DNA of 64,000 nucleotides, from contig NZ_CP028035.1 of the NCBI RefSeq assembly GCF_005491205.1, positions 1,674,001-1,738,000 on the forward strand, written 5' to 3'. The notes under the pieces are model-generated. The model searched no databases. It was not told the origin of the DNA and saw only the letters and a program-made list of their open reading frames with translations. The position numbers and the translations under genes were made by a program. Within the stretch, counting starts at the first letter, position 1. Each line of letters opens with the position of its first letter. Source of the DNA: Nissabacter sp. SGAir0207 (lineage in GTDB: Bacteria; Pseudomonadota; Gammaproteobacteria; Enterobacterales; Enterobacteriaceae). This document shows, piece by piece, positions 41,637-50,932 of this stretch.

Positions 41637-44600
41637 ATGCAACGTAAAAAACTTCTCTCACTCTGTATTGCCCTCGCTATCAGCAATAATAGTTTTGCCG
41701 CTGATACCCCCGAAGATAAAACTTCCCTGAAGTGCCCGACCAATATTAACCAGCTCACTCAAGAGCAGCGTGATGCCCTGCCCGACGCCTGTTTGACCCC
41801 GACCGCGCTTTCACAGGAGGAGTGGAGCTGGATCGCCGGTGGTGCGGTGGCCGCCGCATTGGCGGTGGGCTTTATCGTGGCCGATGACAACAACAGTCAT
41901 CCCGTCTCCAGCGCAGATAATGGCAGCGACGACGGCGGCGATGATAATGGCGATAACGGTGACGACGGTGGCGATGATGATGGCGATGATGTCAGCAAGG
42001 TCATCGATATTAATGAAGACAGCATCGGCGTTGGCGAAGGCGACATCGGCACGCAACTGGCGCTGGACGGCTACACCATCAACAGCAACGCCACTACCGG
42101 CGGGCAGGCTGGCGGCACCGGCCTGAGCATCAGCGGTAACGATAATACCCTGAATACCCTCGGCCCAATCGTGGTGGATGGCAATGGCTCCACCGGCGTA
42201 GAGGTAACAGGCAATGGCAACACCCTGAATACTGACGGTGACGCCACGCTCAGCAACGGCGGCACTGGCATTGCGGTCACCGGCGACAGCAATACTTTGA
42301 ACCAGCGCGGCGATATGGTGGTGGGCGATTTTGCCACCGGTATCAGCGTCAGCGGGCAAAACAACACCGTCAACCTGAGCGCTGACAATATCGACGTGAT
42401 CGGCCAGCAGGCCACCGGCGTGCAGGTGGCGGGCGAGTCCAATCAGGTGATCCTGACCGGCGATATGCGGGTGGACAAAGATCAGTCCTCGCCGCTGGCG
42501 GCCGACAATTTTTATACCGCTTCCACCGGCATTGACGTCAGCGGCAGCAACAATACGGTGGTGCTGGACGGCCACTTGCAGGTGGTGGTGGATACGGAAG
42601 TTGCGCCCTTCATATATTCTGAAGAGAAGGGTTCACAGGAGACTATTTCCGGCGTGACCATCAGCGGTGACGGCAACCGCGTGGAGTTGCAGCAGGGCCT
42701 ACAGCTCACCGGGGAAACGGATCAGATCGCGGATACGGCGGCCGGTGATGCGATTGCCGAACAACGTAAGGGATATGGCCCAGCCGCGGCCATCACCATT
42801 GATGGCGCCTCTACCCTCTCCCTACAGGGGGACAGCACGATAGAAGGCGACTTCCCGGTCAACTTTGTTGGCTTTGCGCTCTCTAATGGCGGCCAACTGG
42901 AGATTGCCGAAGGCGCCAGCCTGAATACCACTGGTATCACCAGCATCAATAACTATCTTTATGAAGACAACGGCCTGATTAAACTCTTTTCGGGGAGCAG
43001 CCTGATCAATCAGGGCAGTGTTCAGGTGGAGAATATGACGCTGGCCTACGGCGAGGGTGAAAATACTCAGATAGATAATCAGGGCAGCATGGAGATCCGG
43101 CGTACCAGCACCGCAGCCGGCACGAGCGCTTCTTCCTTCGGTATGCATGCCAATAATGGGGCTACCGCCGTTAATGAAGGGGACATGACAGGCCGGGTCA
43201 TGAACCAGGATAGCCTTTTTAACTTCACCGATACCTTAGCAATGCTCTCCCCATACTGGTCAAATAATACGGTGATGGGGATCCAGTTAATGACGGCATC
43301 GGTTGGCGCCTCTGCAACCAATATGGCCAACGGTACGCTGGAGGTGTATGGCCGCGGTGTCGCGATGAATGCGGTTGATAACGGCACCGCAGACAACTTT
43401 GGCACCCTCACCACCGATGCGCTGTGGAAAGATGCGGCCGATACCACGCAGATGGCGGCTAACATCCCCTCTGACTCGGCTAAAGACTTTGCCGTCGGCA
43501 TGTACGCTGGCACAGATTATTACATAGGCAGCCATAATAATAATGCCATTGCCACCAACCATCAGGGCGGCGTGATCACGGTGTATAACGCCGGGGCCGG
43601 TATGGTGGCCTTTGGCCGTTCTAATCAGGTCATTAATCAGGGCACCATCAACCTGGAGAGCAATGAAAATGCCCAGCCGGGCCAACCGCTGGTGGGCATG
43701 GCGGTGTATAAGGGCGGCATCGCCATTAATGACACCACTGGCGTGATCAACATCAACGCCGAAAATGGTCAGGCGTTCTACAGCGACGGCAATGCCAACA
43801 ACCTCATCATCAACCGCGGCCAGATCAACGTCGGCGATGGCGTACCGGACAGCGCCGACAACAGCAGCACGCTGGTCTCACTGGAGTTGGCTGATGGCAC
43901 CGTGCTGAGCGGCACCACCACGTTGACACAAAATGCGCTGGTCTACACCGGTTCGACCGTCAGCAATACCGGCACCGTCGAAGGCAGCGGGTTGAGCGTC
44001 TGGGGCACGCTGGACAATGAGAGCGGCGCCACTATTACCGCGCCGCTGTTTATTGAAAATCAGGGCGTCTTTAATAATGCGGGTACCGCCGCTACTCTCT
44101 CCGTCACCAGCAACGGCACCGTCAATAATGCGGGCACCGTCGCCACTCTCTCCGTCACCACTGGCGGTACCGTCAATAACAGCGGCGTGATCAACGGTGC
44201 CCAACCCTCGATCACCGACGGGACGGTTATCAATAATGCCGGCGGCACCATCCAGAATGGGGTCGTGGCCGTTAACAGCACCCTGACCAACCACGGCAAC
44301 TGGAACGCTACTAACAACAAAGACTTCGGGGTACGTAACAATAGCGTGTTAAACAATGCCGTGGACGGCACCCTTACCATCGCTAACCAGCGCTACATGA
44401 CGATTGAGAGTGGCTCGGTGTTCAAAAACAGCGGCACCATGATCAGCACCGATACCAAGAAAGACCATGTTGTGTTGCGGATCGGCAAGAACGGCGACAG
44501 CAACATCATTAACAATGGCACCCTCAACCAGACCGGCAGCAGCGTGCTGGTGGGATCGATAGCTGACCATGCCAATCCCTCGACCTTCTGGAATCAGGGC

Positions 44601-46409
44601 GACGGCCTGAACGGCTACAGCGGCGCCACCGGCGAGGTGAACTATAACGGCACCAACGGCACCGCCGTGTATATGAAAAACAGCAACACCGTGGCAATCA
44701 ACGACGGCGTGATGAACATCAGCGGCAGCAACACCGTCGCTATGAAAGGCAGCAGCAGTGCCCAGCTTATAAATAACGGCACCATCAACCTCGGCACTGA
44801 AGGCACCACTGACAGCGGCATGGTAGCGATGCAACTGGACGCCAACGCCACCGCGAACGCGGTGCTGGAGAACAACGGCACCATCAATATCTACGCTTCA
44901 GACTCCTACGCCTTCAGCCAGCTGGGCGACAACGGCCGCATCGTTAACAATGGCACGGTCAATCTGGAGGGTACGGGCAGTGGGCTGGTGAAAGAGAGCG
45001 ACGTGCAGATTGCTGGCGTCAATGGCAACACTGACGACAAGAGCGAGGTGCACTACGCCAACTACACCCTGCCGACTGACCCGACGGCCGCCAGCACGCT
45101 GAACCAGTACACCATCGGCACCAACGCCGACGGCACCGCCGGGACGCTGACCGCCAGCAACGTGGCGCTGGGCGACGTATCGATTGATACCGGCTTTACG
45201 CAGGGCAGCGCCGCGACGACTCAGACCTTTGAGGACGTGTTTGTCGGTGCCAACATCAGCGGCGAGCAGAACATCACTTCCACCAGCGTGGTGTGGAGCG
45301 CCGAAGGCCAGAAAGACGACAGCGGCAACGTGGACGTCACCATGACCAAAAACGCCTACGCGGACGTGGTGAGTGACGACAGCGTGTCCAGCGTGGCTAA
45401 CGCACTGGATGCGGCCTACACCAACAATGACCTGTTCACCAGCCTGAATCTGAAGAGCACCGCTGAACTCAACAGCGCGCTACGGCAAATCTCCGGCAGT
45501 CAGGCGAAAAGCGTGGCACGGGATGCCCGCGTGCTGGGCAACCGCTTCGAGATGCTGGCCGACACCGCACCAACTATGGGCAACGGACTGGCGTTTAACG
45601 TGGTGGCGAAGGGTGACCAGCGCAGTGAACTGGGCAACGACACCCGTTATGACATGATGGCGCTGCGCCAGCAGTTCGCGCTCAGTAACCACCAGACGCT
45701 TTCGCTGGAGTACGGCATTGCGCGGCTCGATGGTGACGGCGATGTCAGCACCGCCGGTGACAACGGCGTGACCGGCGGCTACAGCCAGTTCTTTGGTGTG
45801 CAGCACAGTCTGCCGCTGACAGAGAGCGGGCTACGCTGGAACAATGCGTTGCGCTATGACATCCACAACCTCGACAGCAACCGGCAGGTGCAGTACGGCA
45901 ATGTTAACCGCGTGGCGGACAGCGACAATAACCAGCAGTACCTGGAGTTCCGCAGCGAGATGGCGAAGAGCTACACCCCACAGAAGGGGCTGACGCTGAC
46001 GCCGTTTGCCGGCATGAAGCTGCGCCACACTACTGAAGAGGGCTACAACGAACGCGGGGCCGGTGACTTTAACCTGCGCATGTCAGGCGTTGAAGAGACG
46101 GCCGTGGACGCCGTGGCTGGCCTGAAACTGACCTACGCCGGTGACAATGGCTGGGCGGCCACCGCCACGCTGGAGGGCGGCCCGAACCTGAGTTACCAGC
46201 AGGGTGAACGCACCGCCTCGTTGCAGGGCGCGGCCGGTCAGCGCTTCCGCGTGGAGGATGGCCAGAAAGGCGGCGGCGTTAACGGGCTGGCGCAGGTCGG
46301 CGTGAAGTACCAGAGTAAAAAGGCGGCGCTGAGTGCGGATGCCTACCACTGGCAGGAGGATGGCCTGCGCGATACCGGGCTGATGGTCAATTACCGCTAC
46401 CACTTCTGA
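41637..46409 (+). CDS. Large classical (type Va) autotransporter adhesin
   Basis: 1590 aa. Signal peptide about 1-22 (ending NSFAA), then a Cys-containing segment, a hydrophobic helix WSWIAGGAVAAALAVGFIV (about 64-82) and an Asp/Gly-rich stretch (about 95-120, encoded by GATGG-type repeats). The passenger (about 130-1250) is made of N/G/T-rich beta-helix-like repeats such as NNTVNL, GTGIAVTGDSNTLN and TVNNAGTVATLSV. The autotransporter barrel occupies the last 280 residues and ends YRYHF. It should be secreted to the cell surface and may mediate adhesion or aggregation. The helix plus acidic tract before the passenger is unusual for a secreted domain. Confidence 0.87.
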   Translation: MQRKKLLSLCIALAISNNSFAADTPEDKTSLKCPTNINQLTQEQRDALPDACLTPTALSQEEWSWIAGGAVAAALAVGFIVADDNNSHPVSSADNGSDDGGDDNGDNGDDGGDDDGDDVSKVIDINEDSIGVGEGDIGTQLALDGYTINSNATTGGQAGGTGLSISGNDNTLNTLGPIVVDGNGSTGVEVTGNGNTLNTDGDATLSNGGTGIAVTGDSNTLNQRGDMVVGDFATGISVSGQNNTVNLSADNIDVIGQQATGVQVAGESNQVILTGDMRVDKDQSSPLAADNFYTASTGIDVSGSNNTVVLDGHLQVVVDTEVAPFIYSEEKGSQETISGVTISGDGNRVELQQGLQLTGETDQIADTAAGDAIAEQRKGYGPAAAITIDGASTLSLQGDSTIEGDFPVNFVGFALSNGGQLEIAEGASLNTTGITSINNYLYEDNGLIKLFSGSSLINQGSVQVENMTLAYGEGENTQIDNQGSMEIRRTSTAAGTSASSFGMHANNGATAVNEGDMTGRVMNQDSLFNFTDTLAMLSPYWSNNTVMGIQLMTASVGASATNMANGTLEVYGRGVAMNAVDNGTADNFGTLTTDALWKDAADTTQMAANIPSDSAKDFAVGMYAGTDYYIGSHNNNAIATNHQGGVITVYNAGAGMVAFGRSNQVINQGTINLESNENAQPGQPLVGMAVYKGGIAINDTTGVININAENGQAFYSDGNANNLIINRGQINVGDGVPDSADNSSTLVSLELADGTVLSGTTTLTQNALVYTGSTVSNTGTVEGSGLSVWGTLDNESGATITAPLFIENQGVFNNAGTAATLSVTSNGTVNNAGTVATLSVTTGGTVNNSGVINGAQPSITDGTVINNAGGTIQNGVVAVNSTLTNHGNWNATNNKDFGVRNNSVLNNAVDGTLTIANQRYMTIESGSVFKNSGTMISTDTKKDHVVLRIGKNGDSNIINNGTLNQTGSSVLVGSIADHANPSTFWNQGDGLNGYSGATGEVNYNGTNGTAVYMKNSNTVAINDGVMNISGSNTVAMKGSSSAQLINNGTINLGTEGTTDSGMVAMQLDANATANAVLENNGTINIYASDSYAFSQLGDNGRIVNNGTVNLEGTGSGLVKESDVQIAGVNGNTDDKSEVHYANYTLPTDPTAASTLNQYTIGTNADGTAGTLTASNVALGDVSIDTGFTQGSAATTQTFEDVFVGANISGEQNITSTSVVWSAEGQKDDSGNVDVTMTKNAYADVVSDDSVSSVANALDAAYTNNDLFTSLNLKSTAELNSALRQISGSQAKSVARDARVLGNRFEMLADTAPTMGNGLAFNVVAKGDQRSELGNDTRYDMMALRQQFALSNHQTLSLEYGIARLDGDGDVSTAGDNGVTGGYSQFFGVQHSLPLTESGLRWNNALRYDIHNLDSNRQVQYGNVNRVADSDNNQQYLEFRSEMAKSYTPQKGLTLTPFAGMKLRHTTEEGYNERGAGDFNLRMSGVEETAVDAVAGLKLTYAGDNGWAATATLEGGPNLSYQQGERTASLQGAAGQRFRVEDGQKGGGVNGLAQVGVKYQSKKAALSADAYHWQEDGLRDTGLMVNYRYHF

Positions 46410-46430
46410 TCCCTGTAAACCCCGCTCGGT

Positions 46431-46492
46431 TGAACGATCCAGCGAGTAGATGAAAAAAGCCCCATCAGTTTTCTGATGGGGCTTTTTTATGC
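46431..46492 (+). repeat. Terminator-bearing repeat, copy 2
   Basis: The partner of 41161-41222, in the same orientation, just after the autotransporter stop. It contains the terminator AGCCCCATC..GATGGGGCT plus TTTTTT (46458-46486). Only ten substitutions and no indels separate the copies. Confidence 0.85.
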
Positions 46493-46502
46493 GGCTGACC
46501 GG

Positions 46503-46853
46503 TTAATGGGTATGCACCTCAACGATGTCCCCGATGCGGCTGCTTAGAAACAGCTGGTGCGGCACCTCCACCTGATAGGTCTGCGTATCGTGCGTGACCT
46601 CCAGGATATAGCGCTCACTCTCAAAGGACTCAATCGGGATAAAGCCGAAGAACCCTTCCGCGACGCTAAAGGTGCGGGTGGAGGGCAGGGCATAGCGCCG
46701 GACAATGCGGGCGGCCAACGGGGTCTGACGGCCAGTCAGGGTGCCCCAGGTCTGGGAGACCGGGGAGAGCAGCATGGAACGCAGGCTGGCGCTTAGCAGG
46801 CCAGCAGCCTCTTTCAACGACGCAGAGACGCGGGCAGGGGTGCTCGTATTCAT
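46503..46853 (-). CDS. Hypothetical protein
   Basis: 116 aa, not recognised. The N-terminal half is helical and Ser/Ala/Leu-rich (SLKEAAGLLSASLRSMLL). The C-terminal half has beta-strand-like sequence (ERYILEVTHDTQTYQVEVPHQLF, then SRIGDIVEVHTH), resembling a small SH3/OB-like barrel. There is no signal peptide or membrane helix. It lies 105 bases downstream of fhuF in the same direction and may share its transcript. Codon use is like the resident genes. Confidence 0.6.
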   Translation of the reverse strand: MNTSTPARVSASLKEAAGLLSASLRSMLLSPVSQTWGTLTGRQTPLAARIVRRYALPSTRTFSVAEGFFGFIPIESFESERYILEVTHDTQTYQVEVPHQLFLSSRIGDIVEVHTH

Positions 46854-46958
46854 GATCGTTACCTCGTGGTCAGGGTCATCCCGCGGTCAGGTTCCGGCGG
46901 GCACCACCCAATATTTATCGTTATAACCACACGAGATCAAATCATTTTTCTATATAAC

Positions 46959-47720
46959 TTAGTGCGCTTTCGCAGCGGCCTGAAGGATAACGCTTTTTGC
47001 GCCCGGCCGGCGGCGCTTCTCCGCCTGCAACAGCGGGCAGGAGGGACACATTTCATGGTCGCACAGCTCGTAGCGCAGGCAGCACTGGCGGCGGTAGCGC
47101 GGGCTGGTGGCATCGGTGGGGATCTCATGGCGCATCGGGTCACACAGCGGATTTTTACTGCCGTCACACAGCTCACGGGCCGCGAGCAGCGCCTCACCGG
47201 CGTGCACATCGGCGTTAACCAACTGCGCCTGCTCAATGCCCCAGTGGATGCGCACTGCGGCGTTGTTCCAGAAGATGCCCGGTTTCAGGCCCGCCATCTC
47301 CGCCATGATGCGGCAGAGCGGCGCGATGTGCTGCACCATGCCATCAAAGCGGGCCAGCGGATCCGGCTCCGCCACCGGCTCGCCATCGCCAGCCAGCATG
47401 AATTGCAGCGGCAGCCCCTGCTCATTCAGCTCAAACCAAATGTGGCTGGCCTCAATCGGCAGTTGCCAGTCGCGGGCGAGATTGATGATCACCCAGACCG
47501 GCAGCAAACGGGCGAAGTACCACTGTGACCACATGGAGACGCGCGCGCGCTGCTCGCTGGCTGGATGGGCCGCCAGGTAGCTGGCCATCACGGCCTGCGC
47601 GCCCTCTGGCGTCAGCAGTTGCGTGGCCGACACCGCACCGGCTTGCCCGGCGTAGGGGATGAACATGGGCCTGACCCAGTCAAGCGGGCCATCAGCAAAG
47701 GAGTCCAGGATTGTCTGCAT
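46959..47720 (-). CDS. fhuF: Siderophore-iron reductase FhuF family
   Basis: 253 aa from ATG 47720; a GTG at 47738 is the alternative start. The C-terminus carries the FhuF [2Fe-2S] signature CC-x10-C-x2-C (CCLRYELCDHEMCPSC). The upstream part has typical FhuF segments (MWSQWYFARLLPVWV, WFELNEQGLPLQF). FhuF reduces ferric hydroxamate siderophores in the cytoplasm to release iron. It is divergent from the haem uptake genes, and a Fur-box-like site lies about 100 bases upstream, fitting iron repression. Confidence 0.88.
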   Translation of the reverse strand: MQTILDSFADGPLDWVRPMFIPYAGQAGAVSATQLLTPEGAQAVMASYLAAHPASEQRARVSMWSQWYFARLLPVWVIINLARDWQLPIEASHIWFELNEQGLPLQFMLAGDGEPVAEPDPLARFDGMVQHIAPLCRIMAEMAGLKPGIFWNNAAVRIHWGIEQAQLVNADVHAGEALLAARELCDGSKNPLCDPMRHEIPTDATSPRYRRQCCLRYELCDHEMCPSCPLLQAEKRRRPGAKSVILQAAAKAH

Positions 47721-47816
47721 TGTCACGCGCGGCACCACAAATCAGTTGTTCAGCCTCTCCCGCAACCCACAGGGCGCGGCGTTGTGCAGGCAGTGTAATA
47801 AAGTCTGATGGAAAAT

Positions 47817-47835
47817 AATAATGATTTCTATTTGT
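47817..47835 (-). promoter_or_regulatory. Fur-box-like site for fhuF
   Basis: Read on the minus strand, the 19-mer ACAAATAGAAATCATTATT matches the Fur consensus at about 12 positions, including an intact AATCATTAT half. It is located upstream of fhuF where a promoter is expected. Confidence 0.55.
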
Positions 47836-47981
47836 ATTATTATCTGAAAGTGCGCTCCCTTCCTCCGGGCTTGCCTGCCGCTCCAGGCTGGCCCTCTCCA
47901 GCGACCTGCCGCCCCCTTGTGCAGAAGCCAGTGGAAATAAACCTACCAAAACAGGGGATTAGGATACCCTCCAAATCTTAA

Positions 47982-47996
47982 TGATAATAAATATCA
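47982..47996 (+). promoter_or_regulatory. Fur box for hmuSTUV
   Basis: TGATAATAAATATCA matches the 7-1-7 Fur motif (TGATAAT-N-ATTATCA) with a single mismatch. It abuts the -35 region of the hmuS promoter. Confidence 0.85.
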
Positions 47997-48027
47997 TTTA
48001 CATTCAATTTGAATTGTGGTCTATAAT
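47997..48027 (+). promoter_or_regulatory. Sigma-70 promoter of hmuS
   Basis: TTTACA at 47997 and a perfect TATAAT at 48022-48027 (spacer 18-19 depending on register), directly downstream of the Fur box and about 60 bases before the GTG start of hmuS. Confidence 0.6.
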
Positions 48028-48087
48028 GCCGAAAAATTCTTGCCCCTGCCGTGGCGGCGGGGTGTCCCCTTTTGGCCGGAGGCTCAC

Positions 48088-49119
48088 GTGGCTGACTATT
48101 ACACGCAATTCCTGACCCTGAAACATGCCCAGCCGCGCCTCTATGCGCGGGATCTGGCCCACCAAATGGGCGTGAGTGAGGCCGAACTGACGGCGGCGCG
48201 CGTCGGCCATGACGCTGTGCGGTTGGCGCTGGCTCCCCCGACACTGCTGGCGGCGCTGGAGACGGTGGGGGAGACCAAAACCCTCGCCCGTAACGCCTAC
48301 GCGGTGCATGAGCAGATCGGCCACTACCGCAACCTGACGCTGACGCCGCACGGCGGGCTGGTGCTCAACCCGCGCGCGCTGGATTTGCGCCTGTTCACCG
48401 GCCAGTGGCAGAGCGCCTTTGCGCTGGAGGAGGCGCACCCGCAAGGCGTGCGCCGCAGCCTGCAAATTTTTGACACGCACGGTGATGCGGTGCTGAAAAT
48501 CTACGCCACGCCCCATACCGACCTTGCCGCCTGGCAGGCGCTGGTGGCGCAGTTTACCTCCCCGGACAACCCGCCGCTGGCGCTGGACGCACCGGTGTCG
48601 CCGGCCAGCGGCGAAGCGGATCTCACCGGCTTTGAAGTTGGCTGGCGCGGCATGACCAACGTCCACCAGTTCTTTGTGCTGCTGAAAAAGTACCAGTTGA
48701 CCCGTCAGCAGGCGTTCCGCGCGGTGCCCGCGGATCTTGCCCAGCAGGTGGATAACCGCGCGCTGGCGCAGTTGCTGACGGCGGCGCAGCAGCGTGGCAA
48801 TGAGATCATGATCTTCGTCGGCAATCGCGGCGTGGTGCAGATCTTCACCGGCGCGATCCACGAGGTGACGCCGATGCATGGCTGGCTAAATGTCTTCAAC
48901 CCGCACTTCACCCTCCATCTACAGGATCAGCAGATTGCCGAGAGTTGGATCACGCGCAAGCCGACGGCGGATGGCATGGTCACCAGCCTTGAGCTGTTCG
49001 CGGCCGACGGCACCCAGATCGCCCAGCTGTATGGCCAGCGCCATGAGGGGGAGCCGGAGCAGGCTGTCTGGCGCGAGCAACTGGCGCAGCTGGTGAAACC
49101 GGCCGGGGCAGTGGCATGA
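48088..49119 (+). CDS. hmuS: Hemin degrading/transport protein HmuS (HemS)
   Basis: 343 aa from GTG 48088 with GGAGG 5 bases upstream, giving MADYYTQFLTLKHAQPRLYARDLA; the frame is open to 48016. Two homologous halves, as in HemS/HmuS: GVLRN-type segments (QIGHYRNLTL in the first, GNRGVVQIFTGAIHEV in the second) and WRGMTNVHQFFVLL between them. It is a cytoplasmic haem-binding protein that accepts or breaks down imported haem. The stop overlaps the hmuT start (ATGA). Fur-controlled from the promoter upstream. Confidence 0.92.
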   Translation: MADYYTQFLTLKHAQPRLYARDLAHQMGVSEAELTAARVGHDAVRLALAPPTLLAALETVGETKTLARNAYAVHEQIGHYRNLTLTPHGGLVLNPRALDLRLFTGQWQSAFALEEAHPQGVRRSLQIFDTHGDAVLKIYATPHTDLAAWQALVAQFTSPDNPPLALDAPVSPASGEADLTGFEVGWRGMTNVHQFFVLLKKYQLTRQQAFRAVPADLAQQVDNRALAQLLTAAQQRGNEIMIFVGNRGVVQIFTGAIHEVTPMHGWLNVFNPHFTLHLQDQQIAESWITRKPTADGMVTSLELFAADGTQIAQLYGQRHEGEPEQAVWREQLAQLVKPAGAVA

Positions 49120-49931
49120 GGCGGCTGCTGTGGTGTGCGCTGCTGCTGGCCAGCGGCGTATCGGCTGCGCCGCGGGTGGTGACGGTGGGTGGCGACGTCA
49201 CGGAGATCGCCTATGCGCTGGGTGCGGCGCCGGATCTGGTGGCGCGTGACAGCACCAGCACCCAACCGCCGGCGGCCACCGCGCTGCCGGACATCGGCTA
49301 CATGCGGCGGCTGAATGCCGAGGGCATTTTGGCGATGCAGCCCTCGCTGGTGCTGGCGAGCGCGGCCGCCTCACCGGCGCTGGTGTTTGAGCAACTCAAG
49401 CGCAGCGGCGTGACGGTGGTGACGGTGCCAGAGGCGGAGAGCCTGGCGGCGATCCCCGATAAGGTGGAGGCGGTGGCACAGGCGCTGCACCGTGAGGCGC
49501 AAGGGCAGGTGCTCAGCGACCAGTTGCGCGGGCAGCTGGCGCAGATGCACTACCGCGCCCTGCCGGTGCGGGTGCTGTTCATCATGAGCCACGGCGGCAT
49601 GAGCACGCTGGTTGCTGGCGAGCACACCGCCGCCGACCGGGTGTTGCAGGCCGCCGGGCTGCGCAATGCGATGCAGGGCATCGAGGGCTACAAGCCGCTG
49701 TCGGCGGAGGGGGTGATCGCCGCCGCGCCGGATCTGGTGTTGGTGACCACCGATGGCGTGCGCACCCTCGGCGGGCAGGATCAGATCTGGGCACTGCCGG
49801 GGCTGTCGATGACCCCGGCGGGGCAGGCGAAGCGGCTGCTGGTACAGGATGACATGGCGCTGCTCGGCTTTGGCCCACAGACGCCAGCGGCCGTGCGCCA
49901 ACTGCGCGCGGTGGCCGAGGCGCTACGGTGA
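49116..49931 (+). CDS. hmuT: Hemin ABC transporter substrate-binding protein HmuT
   Basis: 271 aa. A signal peptide of about 18 residues ends VSAAP. The type-III binding-protein fold follows, with RVVTVGGDVTEIAYALGAAPDLVARD. The haem-ligand Tyr is probably in GYMRRLNAEG (about 68), as in Yersinia HmuT. It delivers haem from the periplasm to HmuUV. The overlap with hmuS before it and with hmuU after it (GTG within the stop) shows tight coupling. Confidence 0.92.
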   Translation: MRRLLWCALLLASGVSAAPRVVTVGGDVTEIAYALGAAPDLVARDSTSTQPPAATALPDIGYMRRLNAEGILAMQPSLVLASAAASPALVFEQLKRSGVTVVTVPEAESLAAIPDKVEAVAQALHREAQGQVLSDQLRGQLAQMHYRALPVRVLFIMSHGGMSTLVAGEHTAADRVLQAAGLRNAMQGIEGYKPLSAEGVIAAAPDLVLVTTDGVRTLGGQDQIWALPGLSMTPAGQAKRLLVQDDMALLGFGPQTPAAVRQLRAVAEALR

Positions 49932-50932
49932 GTCGCGCCGCCTTTCCGGCGCGCTGGCTTTGGCTACTGCTGGCGCTGCTCGCCGGGCTGACGCTGCTGG
50001 CCGCGCACTACGGCGCGCTGCGCCTGCCGCTGTCACTGCCCTGGCAACGCCAGCAGTCGCCGGGGCTGTGGCGCATCTGGTTTGAGATCCGCCTGCCGCG
50101 CGTGCTGCTGGCGGTGCTGGTCGGGCTGGCACTGGCGCTCTCCGGTGCGGTGATGCAGGGGCTGTTCCGCAACGCACTGGCTGATCCCGGTTTGTTGGGG
50201 GTGAGCAGCGGCGCGGCGCTGGCGGTAGCGCTCAGCATCCTGCTGCCGTTGCCGCTCAGCGGCATGGTAGCGCTCTACGCCCCGGCGCTGGCGGCCTTCG
50301 CTGGCAGCCTGCTGGTGACGCTGGTCATCTTTTTGCTCTGTCAGGGCGGACGGCAGCCGGTCGCGCGGCTGCTGCTGGTGGGGATTGCCATTAATGTGCT
50401 GGCGGGGGCGCTCACCGGACTGCTTTCGTGGCTGAGCAGTGACCAGCAGTTGCGCCAGCTGTCGCTCTGGGGGATGGGCAGTCTGGGGCAGGCGCAGTGG
50501 CCGCTGCTGCTGGCGGTGGCGACGCTGGTCATTCCGGCGGCCTGTGGCATCCAGTTTTGTGCCCGGCGGCTCAACCTGCTGCAACTGGGCGATGAAGAGG
50601 CACACTACCTTGGCGTGCCGGTGCGGCAGACCCAGGGCTGGCTGCTGATCCTCAGCGCCCTGCTGACGGCGGCGGCGGTGGCCGCCAGCGGCATCATCGG
50701 CTTTATCGGGCTGGTGGTGCCGCATCTGGCGCGGCTGGCGCTCGGGGCGGATCACCGCGCGCTGTTGCCCGCCTCGGCGCTGCTGGGCGCAATTTTGCTG
50801 CTGCTGGCCGATACGCTGGCACGCACCGCCGTCGCGCCAGCGGAGATGCCGGTCGGGCTGATCACCAGCCTGCTGGGTGCGCCGTGGTTTTTGTGGCTGA
50901 TGCTGCGCCGCCGGGGAGACGATCATGGCTGA
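49928..50932 (+). CDS. hmuU: Hemin ABC transporter permease HmuU
   Basis: 334-aa FecCD-type permease with about ten hydrophobic helices. Motifs are RLPRVLLAVLVGLALALSGAVMQGLFRNALADPGLLGVSSGAAL (about 55-98) and GFIGLVVPHLARL near 260. Start GTG 49928 overlaps the hmuT stop. The last eight bases overlap hmuV. Confidence 0.92.
   Translation: MSRAAFPARWLWLLLALLAGLTLLAAHYGALRLPLSLPWQRQQSPGLWRIWFEIRLPRVLLAVLVGLALALSGAVMQGLFRNALADPGLLGVSSGAALAVALSILLPLPLSGMVALYAPALAAFAGSLLVTLVIFLLCQGGRQPVARLLLVGIAINVLAGALTGLLSWLSSDQQLRQLSLWGMGSLGQAQWPLLLAVATLVIPAACGIQFCARRLNLLQLGDEEAHYLGVPVRQTQGWLLILSALLTAAAVAASGIIGFIGLVVPHLARLALGADHRALLPASALLGAILLLLADTLARTAVAPAEMPVGLITSLLGAPWFLWLMLRRRGDDHG

Larger units (their letters stand above)
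47721..48087. other. 367-base divergent iron-control region
   Basis: The gap between fhuF and hmuS. It turns AT-rich at both promoter ends, with two Fur-box-like sites (47817-47835 and 47982-47996) and a sigma-70 promoter for hmuS. The GC-richer middle (47850-47960) shows no gene. An 85-aa minus-strand frame there has no ribosome site or recognisable sequence, and the small hemP/hmuP gene often found at this place is not seen. Confidence 0.65.

Noticed and set aside
47692..47949. 85-aa minus-strand frame between fhuF and hmuS, considered as hemP/hmuP
   Set aside because: Wrong direction for hmu, no ribosome site, no HemP-like sequence; it overlaps the Fur-controlled promoter region.
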